In this document: positions 16,844-25,795 of the stretch, in pieces | Layout of the letters: every line of letters begins with the position of its first letter | Position numbering within the stretch: the stretch's first letter is position 1 | Origin: CAIUGU01 sp965279735 | GTDB taxonomy: Bacteria; Pseudomonadota; Gammaproteobacteria; Steroidobacterales; Steroidobacteraceae | NCBI GenBank assembly: GCA_965279735.1 | Contig: OZ257260.1 | Coordinates: 2,728,001 to 2,792,000 of the forward strand | Reading direction: 5' to 3' | Length of the DNA stretch: 64,000 nt | Notes under the pieces: model-generated | What the model saw: the letters and a program-made list of their open reading frames with translations, nothing else | Databases searched by the model: none | Told to the model about the DNA's origin: nothing | Made by a program: the position numbers and the translations under genes

Positions 16844-17674
16844 TCAGGTCACCCGGTGCGGGTGGGTGTAGACCACGTGGCTGCGGTCCCGCGCAAAGCC
16901 CACAAGGGTCACTCCGCATTCTTCAGCCAAACGGATTGCCAGTGCGGTGGGCGCGGAAATTGCGACGATCACCGTGATACCGGCGGTTGCGGCCTTCTGG
17001 ATCATCTCGTAACTCGCGCGACTGGAAATGAGCAGGTAGCCGGTGGCGGCATCGATGCCGGTACGAATCAATCCGCCAATGACTTTGTCGAGTGCATTGT
17101 GCCGCCCGACATCTTCACGCACGAGCTGCGGACCCTGAGAAGGCAGACACCAGGCCGCGGCATGGACGCTGCCCGTGCGAGCGTTGAGCGATTGCTGTGT
17201 TCGGAGTTGTACAAGCGCTGCATGGAGATCGGCGGCTGTCACCGAAATACCCGCTCCGACTGGCGCCGGATGCCGGATAGCTTCCTCAAGGGTTTCCGTG
17301 CCGCAAAGGCCGCAGCCGGTTCGCCCCGTGAGATTCCGTTGCCGCCGCAGCAGTGCCGCAAACCGTTCCGGAGCAATGGTGAGCCGCAATTCGCAAGCGT
17401 CTTCGAGCGCAACAACTTCAACATTGCGAATCTCGTCGCTGCGTTCGACCAATGCTTCGGTGAAGGTGAACCCTACGCCGAGATCTTCGAGATCGGCAGG
17501 TGTCGCGAGCATCACGACATGCGCGATGCCGTGATAAGTGAAGGCCACCGGCACTTCTTCGGCGACTTCATCCTGGGTTTGTTCCTGCTGGCCATCCCGC
17601 CACCGGCGCACGGAAACGGTCCGCGACAAGGCAGGCGGGGGTGGAACAGGCGGCTGCTTCTCAGGCCGTGACAT
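16844..17674 (-). CDS. fdhD: Formate dehydrogenase accessory sulfurtransferase FdhD
   Basis: FdhD carries sulfur from IscS to the molybdenum cofactor before its insertion in formate dehydrogenase. The conserved GCGLCG supplies the two reactive cysteines; GSVHAAAWC, REDVGRHNALDKVIGG and SSRASYEMIQKAA are family signatures. I chose the ATG at 17674 (MSRPEKQPP), overlapping the fdsA stop by 14 bp; the frame is open to an ATG at 17716. The first 20 residues are proline-rich and not part of the fold. Confidence 0.9.
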   Translation of the reverse strand: MSRPEKQPPVPPPPALSRTVSVRRWRDGQQEQTQDEVAEEVPVAFTYHGIAHVVMLATPADLEDLGVGFTFTEALVERSDEIRNVEVVALEDACELRLTIAPERFAALLRRQRNLTGRTGCGLCGTETLEEAIRHPAPVGAGISVTAADLHAALVQLRTQQSLNARTGSVHAAAWCLPSQGPQLVREDVGRHNALDKVIGGLIRTGIDAATGYLLISSRASYEMIQKAATAGITVIVAISAPTALAIRLAEECGVTLVGFARDRSHVVYTHPHRVT

Positions 17675-20507
17675 CGGAATTGCGCTTGATACGCTGCTGG
17701 ATCGCTTCCTGCTCATGGAAGCGACGCTGCCATTCCGCAGGTTGCGTCACGCGCACGATCTGCACCGCCGTCACCTTGTACTCCGGACAGTTGGTGGCCC
17801 AATCGGAGTTGTCGGTCGTCACGACATTCGCGCCCGACTCCGGAAAGTGGAACGTGGTGTAGACCACGCCGGGTTGCACGCGGGTCGTGACATCGGCCCT
17901 GAGCACCGTTTCGCCCGCGCGACTCATGATGCCCGCCCAGTCACCGTGATTGATGCCCCGCTCCTCCGCATCGTGCGGATGGATTTCGAGGCGATCCTCC
18001 GCATGCCACGCCACATTGGCAGTCCGACGGGTCTGCGCGCCGACGTTGTACTGCGTAAGCACACGACCAGTGGTAAGAATCAGCGGGAAGCGCTGCGTGA
18101 TCTTCTCGTGCGTCGGCACGTACTCGGTCACGTAGAACTTGCCTTTGCCGCGGACAAACTCATCGATGTGCATGGTCGGCGTACCGTCGGGCGCCGCAGC
18201 ATTGCAGGGCCACTGGATGCTGCCCAGACGATCGAGCTTTTCGTAAGACACACCCGTAAATGTAGGCGTCAGACGCGCGATCTCGTCCATGATCTCGGAC
18301 GGATGTGCGTACTGCATCGGATAGCCCAGTGCTTCCGCGAGCGCAATCGTGATCTCCCAGTCCTGCCGTCCCGCGAGCGGCGTCATCACCTTGCGCACGC
18401 GCGAGATGCGACGTTCGGCGTTCGTGAACGTCCCGTCCTTCTCCAGGAAAGAAGACCCCGGCAGGAACACGTGAGCGAACTTCGCGGTCTCGTTGAGGAA
18501 CAGATCCTGGACGACGATGCATTCCATCGCAGTCAGCGCCGCCGTCACATGGTTCGTGTTCGGATCGGATTGGGCAATGTCCTCGCCCTGGATATACATC
18601 CCGAGGAAAGTGCCTTCGAGCGCCGCTTCAAACATGTTCGGGATGCGCAGCCCCGGTTCGCGTTCCAGCGGCACGCCCCACACCGATTCAAACAGGGTGC
18701 GCGCACCTGCATCGGAAACGTGCCGGTAACCGCTGAACTCGTGCGGGAAAGAACCCATGTCGCACGCGCCCTGCACATTGTTCTGCCCACGCAGCGGATT
18801 GACACCCACGCCTTCACGCCCAAGATTGCCGGTGGCCATCGCGAGGTTCGCAATGCCCATCACCATCGTCGTGCCCTGGCTGTGTTCGGTGACACCGAGG
18901 CCGTAATAGATCGCACCATTGCCTGCGTTGGCATACAGACGAGCCGCTTTGCGAACCAGTGTGGCTGGAACGCCGGTCACAGCCTCCATGGCTTCCGGCG
19001 AATTGCGCGGCTCGGCGACGAAAGACTGCCATTTCGCCAGGGATTCCGGCTCGCAGCGACCCACGACGTAGTCGGTTTTCAGCAACCCTTCGGTAACAAC
19101 GACGTGAGCGATTGAATTGATGAGCGCGACGTTCGTACCGGGGCGTAGCTGCAGATGATAGTCAGCGGCCACGTGCGGTGTGCGGACCAGGCTGATCTTG
19201 CGCGGGTCCACCACGATCAGCTTCGCACCCTGGCGCAGGCGGCGTTTCATCTGCGACGCAAAGACCGGATGACCTTCGGTGACGTTAGCGCCAATGAGCA
19301 GGATCACATCCGCCTTCATCACCGAATCGAATTCCTGGGTCCCCGCCGATTCACCGAGTGTGTGCTTGAGCCCATAACCCGTGGGCGAATGGCAAACCCG
19401 TGCACAGGTATCGACGTTGTTGTTGCCGAACGCAGCACGCACGAGCTTCTGCACCAGGAACGTTTCTTCATTCGTGCAGCGGGACGACGTGATGCCACCA
19501 ATCGCATCGCGGCCATATGTGGCCTGCAAGCGTTTGAACTCCGAGGCGGCATAACCGATGGCTTCATCCCAACTCACTTCGCGCCACGGGTCGGTGATCT
19601 TCTTGCGGATCATCGGTGACTTGATGCGGTCGGTATGCGTGGCATAGCCGAACGCGAACCGGCCCTTGATGCACGAGTGCCCATGATTGGCATGACCGTC
19701 CCGGTTCGGGACCATACGGACGACCGTCTCATCCTTGACCTCGGCCTGGAACGAACACCCCACGCCGCAGTAGGCGCAGGTCGTCGTCACAGCTTTCTCC
19801 GGACGACCCAGCGCCATCAGGGACTTTTCTGTCAATGCGGCCGTCGGGCACGCTTCCACGCAGGCGCCGCACGATACGCACTCGGATTCCAGGAAGGGCT
19901 CATCCTGACTGGCAGCGACTTTCGAATGAAAGCCGCGACCGTCAATGGTCAGCGCGAGCGTACCCTGCGTTTCGTCGCAGGCCCGAACACACCGCGAACA
20001 CACGATGCACAGATCAGGATTGAAGGCGAAATAGGGATTGCTGATGTCCGGCGCGCGAGGGCGTTCGGTAGCGCCATTCAAGCCATACGGAGTCGATGTC
20101 ACGCCGACGACTTTTGCCATGTCCTGCAGTTCGCAGTGTCCGTTGGCCGGACACGTGTCGCAGTCGAGCGGATGATCCGACACGTACAGCTCGATGACGC
20201 CCTTGCGCAACTGGTCGAGCTTGTCGCTCTTCGTGCGGATCTTCATGCCTTCCGCAACTTCGGTCGTGCACGAAGCCGGGTAACCGCGGCGACCTTCAAC
20301 TTCCACGAGGCAGAGCCGGCAGGATCCGAAAGCCTTCAGCGAATCAGTCGCGCAGAGCTTCGGGATGCGATTGCCGATGGTGGCGGCAGCACGCAGTACA
20401 GACGTGCCTTCAGGAACCGAAACGACGACACCGTCGATTTCGACGGCAACGGATTTCACCCCTGAAGGGACCGGCGTGCCGTGATCCACATGGTCAATTG
20501 CGTACAT
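17661..20507 (-). CDS. fdsA: NAD-dependent formate dehydrogenase alpha subunit (molybdenum, Fe-S)
   Basis: The catalytic subunit, about 948 residues. In order: an N-terminal [2Fe-2S] domain (SCRLCLVEVEG), the His-Cys3 cluster segment (HPLDCDTCPANGHCEL), two [4Fe-4S] motifs (CIVCSRCVRAC and CVSCGACVEAC), the CAYCGVGC cluster of the molybdopterin domain, and the active-site RVCHSPTGYGL. The metal ligand is Cys, encoded by an ordinary codon, so this is a non-selenocysteine enzyme. The ATG at 20507 lies 2 bp after the fdsB stop with GGAG 8 nt upstream; the frame is open to 20636 inside fdsB. It oxidises formate to CO2 in the cytoplasm, passing electrons to fdsB and NAD+. Confidence 0.95.
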   Translation of the reverse strand: MYAIDHVDHGTPVPSGVKSVAVEIDGVVVSVPEGTSVLRAAATIGNRIPKLCATDSLKAFGSCRLCLVEVEGRRGYPASCTTEVAEGMKIRTKSDKLDQLRKGVIELYVSDHPLDCDTCPANGHCELQDMAKVVGVTSTPYGLNGATERPRAPDISNPYFAFNPDLCIVCSRCVRACDETQGTLALTIDGRGFHSKVAASQDEPFLESECVSCGACVEACPTAALTEKSLMALGRPEKAVTTTCAYCGVGCSFQAEVKDETVVRMVPNRDGHANHGHSCIKGRFAFGYATHTDRIKSPMIRKKITDPWREVSWDEAIGYAASEFKRLQATYGRDAIGGITSSRCTNEETFLVQKLVRAAFGNNNVDTCARVCHSPTGYGLKHTLGESAGTQEFDSVMKADVILLIGANVTEGHPVFASQMKRRLRQGAKLIVVDPRKISLVRTPHVAADYHLQLRPGTNVALINSIAHVVVTEGLLKTDYVVGRCEPESLAKWQSFVAEPRNSPEAMEAVTGVPATLVRKAARLYANAGNGAIYYGLGVTEHSQGTTMVMGIANLAMATGNLGREGVGVNPLRGQNNVQGACDMGSFPHEFSGYRHVSDAGARTLFESVWGVPLEREPGLRIPNMFEAALEGTFLGMYIQGEDIAQSDPNTNHVTAALTAMECIVVQDLFLNETAKFAHVFLPGSSFLEKDGTFTNAERRISRVRKVMTPLAGRQDWEITIALAEALGYPMQYAHPSEIMDEIARLTPTFTGVSYEKLDRLGSIQWPCNAAAPDGTPTMHIDEFVRGKGKFYVTEYVPTHEKITQRFPLILTTGRVLTQYNVGAQTRRTANVAWHAEDRLEIHPHDAEERGINHGDWAGIMSRAGETVLRADVTTRVQPGVVYTTFHFPESGANVVTTDNSDWATNCPEYKVTAVQIVRVTQPAEWQRRFHEQEAIQQRIKRNSDVTA

Positions 20508-20509
20508 GG

Positions 20510-22069
20510 TCAGTACTCCGCAGTCAGTGCTGCAGTCTTGCCGAAATCTTCCGGAAAATGCTTGAGCGCACTCTGCACCGGAAACGGCGTCATGCCCCCG
20601 AGGCCACACAGCGACCCATGCTGCAGGGTTTCGCACAGATCATTGAGCAGTTCGAGATTCTGTTCACGATTGACGCCGGCCCTGATGCGGTCGATGACTT
20701 CCATGCCGCGAGTGGAGCCGATCCGGCAAGGCGTGCATTTGCCGCAGGATTCGAGCGCACAGAATTCCATGGCGTACCGGGCCATGTGCGCCATGTCGAC
20801 CGTATCGTCGAAGGCGACGATGCCGCCATGGCCGAGCAAGGCGCCAATCCCGCTCAAGGTCTCGTAATCGACCAGCGTATCGAACTGCGACGCAGGAACA
20901 TAAGCCCCCAGCGGTCCACCAATTTGTACTGCACGCAGCGGTCTGCCGGAAGCCGCGCCACCGCCGTAGTCGTACAGCAGTTCGCGCAACGACAGGCCGA
21001 ACGCGCGCTCGACGAGTCCGCCGTGTTTGATGTTCCCCGCGAGCTGGATGGGCAATGTGCCGCGTGACTTGCCGACACCGAACTCGCGATAGAAGTCCGG
21101 GCCCTTGTGGAGGATGGTGGGCACGCTTGCGAGCGAGATGACGTTGTTCACGATCGTCGGCATCCCGAACAAGCCCTTGATCGCGGGCAACGGTGGACGC
21201 ACCCTGACTTCACCGCGCTTGCCTTCGAGGCTTTCGAGCATCGATGTTTCTTCACCGCAGATGTAAGCGCCGGCGCCCAGCCGCACTTCGATATCGAAAC
21301 GCACCCCGCTGCCCATGATGTTATCGCCGAGGAAACCTGCACGCCGGGCTTCGACCAGCGCTTCATTCAGCACGCGATGGGCATGCGGATATTCCACACG
21401 CAGGTAGATGTAACCCTGGGTCGCACCGACAGCGATACCCGCAATCGTCATGCCTTCGATGAGCGTCAGAGGGTCGCCTTCCATGAGCATGCGATCGGCA
21501 AAGGTTCCTGAGTCGCCCTCGTCCGCATTGCAGGTGACGTACTTCTGCTTGGCCGTCTGGTCGTGAACCGTCTGCCACTTGATGCCCGTCGGGAACGCCG
21601 CGCCCCCGCGACCCCGCAAGCCGGAATCGGTGACAGCCTTGACGATGGCGGCGGGAGTCAACGCGAGTGCCTGCCGCAAACCCTGGAAGCCTTCGTGCGC
21701 GACATAGTCGGCGACACTCACCGGATCGATGAGGCCGACTCGCGAAAATGTGAGGCGCTGCTGGCTGCGGAAATAGGGGTGATCTTCGATGTTCCCGAGC
21801 GCGAGAGGATGCGCGCCACCGGTGAGGAACCCTGCGTCAAACAGGCCTGCTACATCGGCCCGCGAGACGGGACCGTAAGCGACGCGACCCTGCTCCGCGA
21901 CGACTTCCACCAGCGGTTCAAGCCACGAGAGTCCGCGCGACCCGTTGCGCACGATGCGAACGGCGAGTCCGCGATGCCGCGCCTGCCGGCTGATTTCTTC
22001 AGCGACACCTTCTGCACCGACTGCCAGCGCCGATGCATCGCGCGGCACGTAGACGGTTACTGCGCTCAT
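20510..22069 (-). CDS. fdsB: Formate dehydrogenase beta subunit (NuoF-like, FMN, NAD+)
   Basis: A 519-residue protein. The N-terminal 120 residues resemble a thioredoxin-like [2Fe-2S] fold domain, followed by the NuoF-type FMN site GLRGRGGAAFPTG, the NADH-site region YVTCNADEGDSGTF, GAGAYICGEETSMLESLEG, and the C-terminal [4Fe-4S] motif ESCGKCTPCRIG with a distant Cys in SLCGLGG. It passes electrons from the alpha subunit to NAD+. Its ATG overlaps the fdsG stop as ATGA. Confidence 0.95.
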   Translation of the reverse strand: MSAVTVYVPRDASALAVGAEGVAEEISRQARHRGLAVRIVRNGSRGLSWLEPLVEVVAEQGRVAYGPVSRADVAGLFDAGFLTGGAHPLALGNIEDHPYFRSQQRLTFSRVGLIDPVSVADYVAHEGFQGLRQALALTPAAIVKAVTDSGLRGRGGAAFPTGIKWQTVHDQTAKQKYVTCNADEGDSGTFADRMLMEGDPLTLIEGMTIAGIAVGATQGYIYLRVEYPHAHRVLNEALVEARRAGFLGDNIMGSGVRFDIEVRLGAGAYICGEETSMLESLEGKRGEVRVRPPLPAIKGLFGMPTIVNNVISLASVPTILHKGPDFYREFGVGKSRGTLPIQLAGNIKHGGLVERAFGLSLRELLYDYGGGAASGRPLRAVQIGGPLGAYVPASQFDTLVDYETLSGIGALLGHGGIVAFDDTVDMAHMARYAMEFCALESCGKCTPCRIGSTRGMEVIDRIRAGVNREQNLELLNDLCETLQHGSLCGLGGMTPFPVQSALKHFPEDFGKTAALTAEY

Positions 22070-22542
22070 GCCTTCGGACCCGCCAGCAATTCATCGAAGC
22101 GCTCTGGGGAAAGTCTGCCATGGACTTTGCCATCGATCATCGCTGCGGGAGACATCGAACAGAGGCCGAGGCAGTACACCGCTTCAAGGGAAGTACGGCC
22201 ATCAGCGCTCGTCGTCCCGAACTCAACACCCAAGCGCTTGACCACATGCTGCGCAAGACGCTCGCCTTCCATCGCCTGGCAGGATTCCGCGCGACAGATC
22301 TGCACCACCGTTGCGCCCGACGGCCGATCACGGAAGTAGTGATAGAAGCTGATGACGCCATGGACTTCGGCCCGCGACAGGTTCAGTTCCGCAGCCACCA
22401 CGGGAACGGCTGAGGCCGGGATGAATCCGATGGAATCCTGGATGGCATGCAGCACGACGAGCAGCGCTCCGGGCCGCCCTTTCAGTGGGGCGATGAGCGC
22501 AAGAATCTCGTCAGCGGAAGGCTGTGTGTCGATCATGTCCAA
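22066..22542 (-). CDS. fdsG: Formate dehydrogenase gamma subunit (NuoE-like, [2Fe-2S])
   Basis: A 158-residue NuoE-type protein and first gene of the fdsGBA-fdhD-fdsD operon. Its thioredoxin-like fold binds one [2Fe-2S] cluster through CRAESC and CLGLC. FYHYFRDRPSG and AEVHGVISF are typical of the family. The 230 bp upstream, ending at the ankyrin gene, should hold the operon promoter; I could not assign boxes with confidence. Confidence 0.95.
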   Translation of the reverse strand: MDMIDTQPSADEILALIAPLKGRPGALLVVLHAIQDSIGFIPASAVPVVAAELNLSRAEVHGVISFYHYFRDRPSGATVVQICRAESCQAMEGERLAQHVVKRLGVEFGTTSADGRTSLEAVYCLGLCSMSPAAMIDGKVHGRLSPERFDELLAGPKA

Positions 22543-22773
22543 GGAAGTCTACCGCGCGCCTCAAGGCATGGCCCGACAGTAGTAGCAGCCATTTTGACGA
22601 CTGTAAAGCGGCACTGTCGGCTACCAGTAATTGAAACAATCGATAGCATTTTGGCGCCATGAAAGGTCGGATGCCCTGCAGATGATCGATGATCATTGCG
22701 GGCATCGAGCCACTCCGGATGAGGGCGTCGCTCGCCCCTTCAACTTATCCAGCCAAGCGGGAGACGAAACTCG

Positions 22774-24348
22774 TTAGTGGGCGGTACTGGAAAGGCGGGC
22801 TGAAGCACGGCGCTGGAGCACATCCACCACGGCCTGGTTTGGCAGGAGCCGATAGTCCGCCTGCCCTACCGCGAGATCCATCGCAGTGAGGTTGCGCGTG
22901 TTCTTGATTGAAGGATCCGCACCCTGGCTCAGCAGGAACTCAACGAGAGCTGGCTCACCCCTGACCACGGCGCCGTGCAACGGAGTATTGCCGCCCTGAT
23001 TGGCCTGGTTGATCTTGCCTCCGAGCGCAACCAGCATCTTGATCGCTTCGATCGCGTCCGGGATACGTCCCCTGCTGACGTCCTGTCTCCAGCCCACTCC
23101 GGCAGCCGCCATCAGAGGTGTCGTCTTGCCGACATTCTCTCTTCCGAGCTGTGGACCGACGGAGCTCGGCCTCGGATCGTCAGCGGTTTCCGCGAGCGGA
23201 TTCGCTCCCGCTTTCAGCAGGATTCTCATGATCTCGAGATCGGCCGACATTGATGCCCGCAAAAAGGAAGTGGCCCCTTCGCGCATCACGGGATTGTAGG
23301 TTCCTCCCTGCGCGACCCACACAGGCAACGGTTCACCGGAAAGCGTGGCATCCACCTTGGCCCCTTTCTCCAGAGCCAGCCGGACCACGTCAACATAGCT
23401 CTTGTTGTCGGTGACAATGGGCGCCGGTCGTGAGTGCGCGTCCCGTGTGTTCATGTCCGTTGCGACGAACAGAACCGTGCGCCCGTATTTATCCGCGATA
23501 TTCGGATCAGCGCCCGCGTTCAGCAGCTCGACAGCCGCATCGGTGTGGCCGTTCAGCGCCGCCAGAACCAGCGCATTGCTGAGATCGGCATCCACGAGGT
23601 CAAGGTTTGCGTGCGCCTGGACAAGAGCACGCACTGCTTCGACATGACCGTTGCGCGCGGCGAAATGCAGTGCAGTCAACCTTCCCTTGGGAATGTTTGA
23701 ATAGACCGCACCACCAATTTTTCGCGCGGGATTCACCAGGGGAACAGAGATCTCCGCAGAGAACTCATCAACGCGAGCCCCGGCAGCAACGAGGGCTGAA
23801 ATCGCTTCTGCATGTCCTTCTGCGGCAGCCCACATCAACGCGGTCTGCCCTTGCCAGCTCTCCTTGGCATTGGGATCGGCCTTGCGGCCAACATCGCCGC
23901 TTTCGAGCAGGACCTTGATCAGGTCGACATTGCCGGTGAGAGCCGCAGCCATCAGCGCGGTTTCCCCTTCGGCCGATGCAGCGCCCGGATCAGCCCCAGC
24001 CTTCAGCAGCAGCGATGCGGCGAGCGCATCGCCATTCCGGGCAGCCATGCGCAGCGGAGTAGCACCATAGCGATTAGCCGCATCGACGCGGGCACCTGCC
24101 TTGAGAAGGGCATCGATCATTTCCGGATCTCGCTCAAGAACGGCGAGCATCAGCGCTGACGTGCCATCGAAATCGGCAACATTCGCATCCGCGCCCTTCT
24201 TCAGAAGCGCCTTTACGCCATTGACGTCATGCGCTTTGACAGCCTGGACAACACCGGCAGCCGGCGCTGCAGGTTGCGACTGCGCATTGAGTCCGAAAAG
24301 ACCCAGCGCCAGTGCTGTCAGTAAAACCGAAGTCGGCTGCGTACGCAT
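22774..24348 (-). CDS. Exported ankyrin-repeat protein, module 1
   Basis: A 524-residue protein with a Sec signal peptide (MRTQPTSVLLTALALGLFGLNAQSQ) and about ten to eleven ankyrin repeats, recognisable by GADANVADFDG, TPLHGAVVRG, GQTALMWAAAEGH and similar units. Two long insertions break the array: one after GARVDEFSAE and one around VGKTTPLMAAAGVG. The ATG at 24348 has GGGG 9 nt upstream; an in-frame ATG at 24381 is also open. It lies 65 bp after the DUF1552 gene in the same direction, and a homologue holds the same place at 58643-60145. Ankyrin repeats bind proteins; the signal peptide puts this one outside the cytoplasm. Partner unknown. Confidence 0.85.
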   Translation of the reverse strand: MRTQPTSVLLTALALGLFGLNAQSQPAAPAAGVVQAVKAHDVNGVKALLKKGADANVADFDGTSALMLAVLERDPEMIDALLKAGARVDAANRYGATPLRMAARNGDALAASLLLKAGADPGAASAEGETALMAAALTGNVDLIKVLLESGDVGRKADPNAKESWQGQTALMWAAAEGHAEAISALVAAGARVDEFSAEISVPLVNPARKIGGAVYSNIPKGRLTALHFAARNGHVEAVRALVQAHANLDLVDADLSNALVLAALNGHTDAAVELLNAGADPNIADKYGRTVLFVATDMNTRDAHSRPAPIVTDNKSYVDVVRLALEKGAKVDATLSGEPLPVWVAQGGTYNPVMREGATSFLRASMSADLEIMRILLKAGANPLAETADDPRPSSVGPQLGRENVGKTTPLMAAAGVGWRQDVSRGRIPDAIEAIKMLVALGGKINQANQGGNTPLHGAVVRGEPALVEFLLSQGADPSIKNTRNLTAMDLAVGQADYRLLPNQAVVDVLQRRASARLSSTAH

Positions 24349-24413
24349 GATATCGCCCCTTTTCTCTTGCATCTTCGCCAATGCACGACTGCATCGGCAA
24401 CATCAGTTGCTGA

Positions 24414-25745
24414 TCAGGTGAAGCCGACCGTGCCACCCTCACTGCGGCCAAACCTGTCGAGTTCGACGCCCATGTGACGTGCGATGTCGATATGCAGATC
24501 ACCCACAGGGCGTGTCTTCAGCCCCTGGAGATGGCGGTTGCCCTTCACAAAACCGCTGACGACGGCGTAAGGCAGTCGCTGCTTCACGTGGCCGTTGCTG
24601 TCACTCATGCCGGCGCCGTACACCATCATGGTGTGATCGAGCAGCGAGCCATCGCCATCCTGTGTTGCAGCCAGCTTGTCGATGAACTGCGTGAACAGGC
24701 CAACGTGGTACTTGTCGATCTTGGCCTTCATTTCCATCAGTTCCGGAGTGTTCTGATGGTGCGAAACAGCGTGGTGCTGCGGGCGGACACCGATCTGCGG
24801 ATACGAGACGGAACTGAGTTCGCGAGCCATCATGAACGTCGATACCCTGGTCAGGTCTGTCTGATAGGCGACGTGCAGCAGGTCGAACATGAGGGCGACA
24901 TGATCCGGGAAAGACTCCGGCACGCCTGACGGCGAAGCAGGACTCGAGCCGGACAGTTCACCCGTGCGCGCTTCTGCAAGCTGGATCCGCCTTTCCACCT
25001 CACGGATGTTCTCGAGGTAATCCGAGATACGGCCCTTGTCCTGGGGGCCTACCCGGGCTTCCATCTGGTGCGTCTCGCTCAGTACGGAATCGAGAATGCT
25101 GCGATTTTTCTTGAGTCGTGCGAGGCGCTGCTCGGGGCTGCCCATGCCGCCGAACATGCGCTCGAACACCACGCGTGGGTTGACCTGCATAGGCAACGGA
25201 TTGGTGGCCGACGACCACGAGATCGTGTTCAGGTAAGAGCAGCTGTAGCCTGAGTCACAGGTGCCGACCAGATTGGTGACATCTTCGATCGCCAGTTCCA
25301 TCGACGGAAACACCGTGTCCCGGCCGATCTGCTTCGCGATCACCTGGTCCAGGGAAACGCCGGATTCGACGTCGGTTCCCTGTGTCTTTTTAGGGAACAT
25401 GTCGGTCAGCCAGGCAGTGGCGGCGCCGCCATGCTGCGCCGAACCTTCAGCACCCAGCAGGTTGCTGACGACGGTCAGCTTGTCCTTGTAGGCCGCAAGC
25501 GGAGACAGCGTGGGCGTCATGTCGAAATCGTGGCCAATCCGGGTCGGTGTCCACAGGTCCACCTTGTCCGTCATCACCATGCCGTTCGGCACATAGACGA
25601 AGCCGATGCGTCGTGGACGATTGGCCGCCGTCTGCGCGAATGCCGTCATCGAGGGCACCATGGCAGTCAGGAAGGGCAGCGCAACACTGGCACCGGCGCC
25701 ACGCAGGAACGTACGACGATCCAGGAATTTCTTCGTGATGAACAT
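24414..25745 (-). CDS. DUF1552 family protein with Tat-type signal, module 1
   Basis: A 443-residue protein. The start MFITKKFLDRRTFLRGAGAS has a twin-arginine motif (DRRTFLRG) followed by a hydrophobic stretch and AFAQTA, so folded export by Tat is likely. The body matches DUF1552 (PF07586 type), a relative of the DUF1501 / alkaline-phosphatase-like group: RRIGFVYVPNG near the start and LDHTMMVYGAGMSDSNGH near the C-terminus. Family function is unknown. The cofactor, if any, is not obvious. It follows the DUF1592 gene by 50 bp and precedes the ankyrin gene. Confidence 0.85.
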   Translation of the reverse strand: MFITKKFLDRRTFLRGAGASVALPFLTAMVPSMTAFAQTAANRPRRIGFVYVPNGMVMTDKVDLWTPTRIGHDFDMTPTLSPLAAYKDKLTVVSNLLGAEGSAQHGGAATAWLTDMFPKKTQGTDVESGVSLDQVIAKQIGRDTVFPSMELAIEDVTNLVGTCDSGYSCSYLNTISWSSATNPLPMQVNPRVVFERMFGGMGSPEQRLARLKKNRSILDSVLSETHQMEARVGPQDKGRISDYLENIREVERRIQLAEARTGELSGSSPASPSGVPESFPDHVALMFDLLHVAYQTDLTRVSTFMMARELSSVSYPQIGVRPQHHAVSHHQNTPELMEMKAKIDKYHVGLFTQFIDKLAATQDGDGSLLDHTMMVYGAGMSDSNGHVKQRLPYAVVSGFVKGNRHLQGLKTRPVGDLHIDIARHMGVELDRFGRSEGGTVGFT

Positions 25746-25795
25746 GACCGACTTCCCCCTTTTAGGGTAACAACTCTGGTTTCCGATTCAGCAAT

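Noticed and set aside
17538..19115. 525-codon open frame opposite fdsA
   Set aside because: Antisense to a gene with complete cofactor motifs; no recognisable protein features.
17661..20507. Possible selenocysteine formate dehydrogenase
   Set aside because: The active-site residue is encoded as an ordinary Cys and the frame is uninterrupted.
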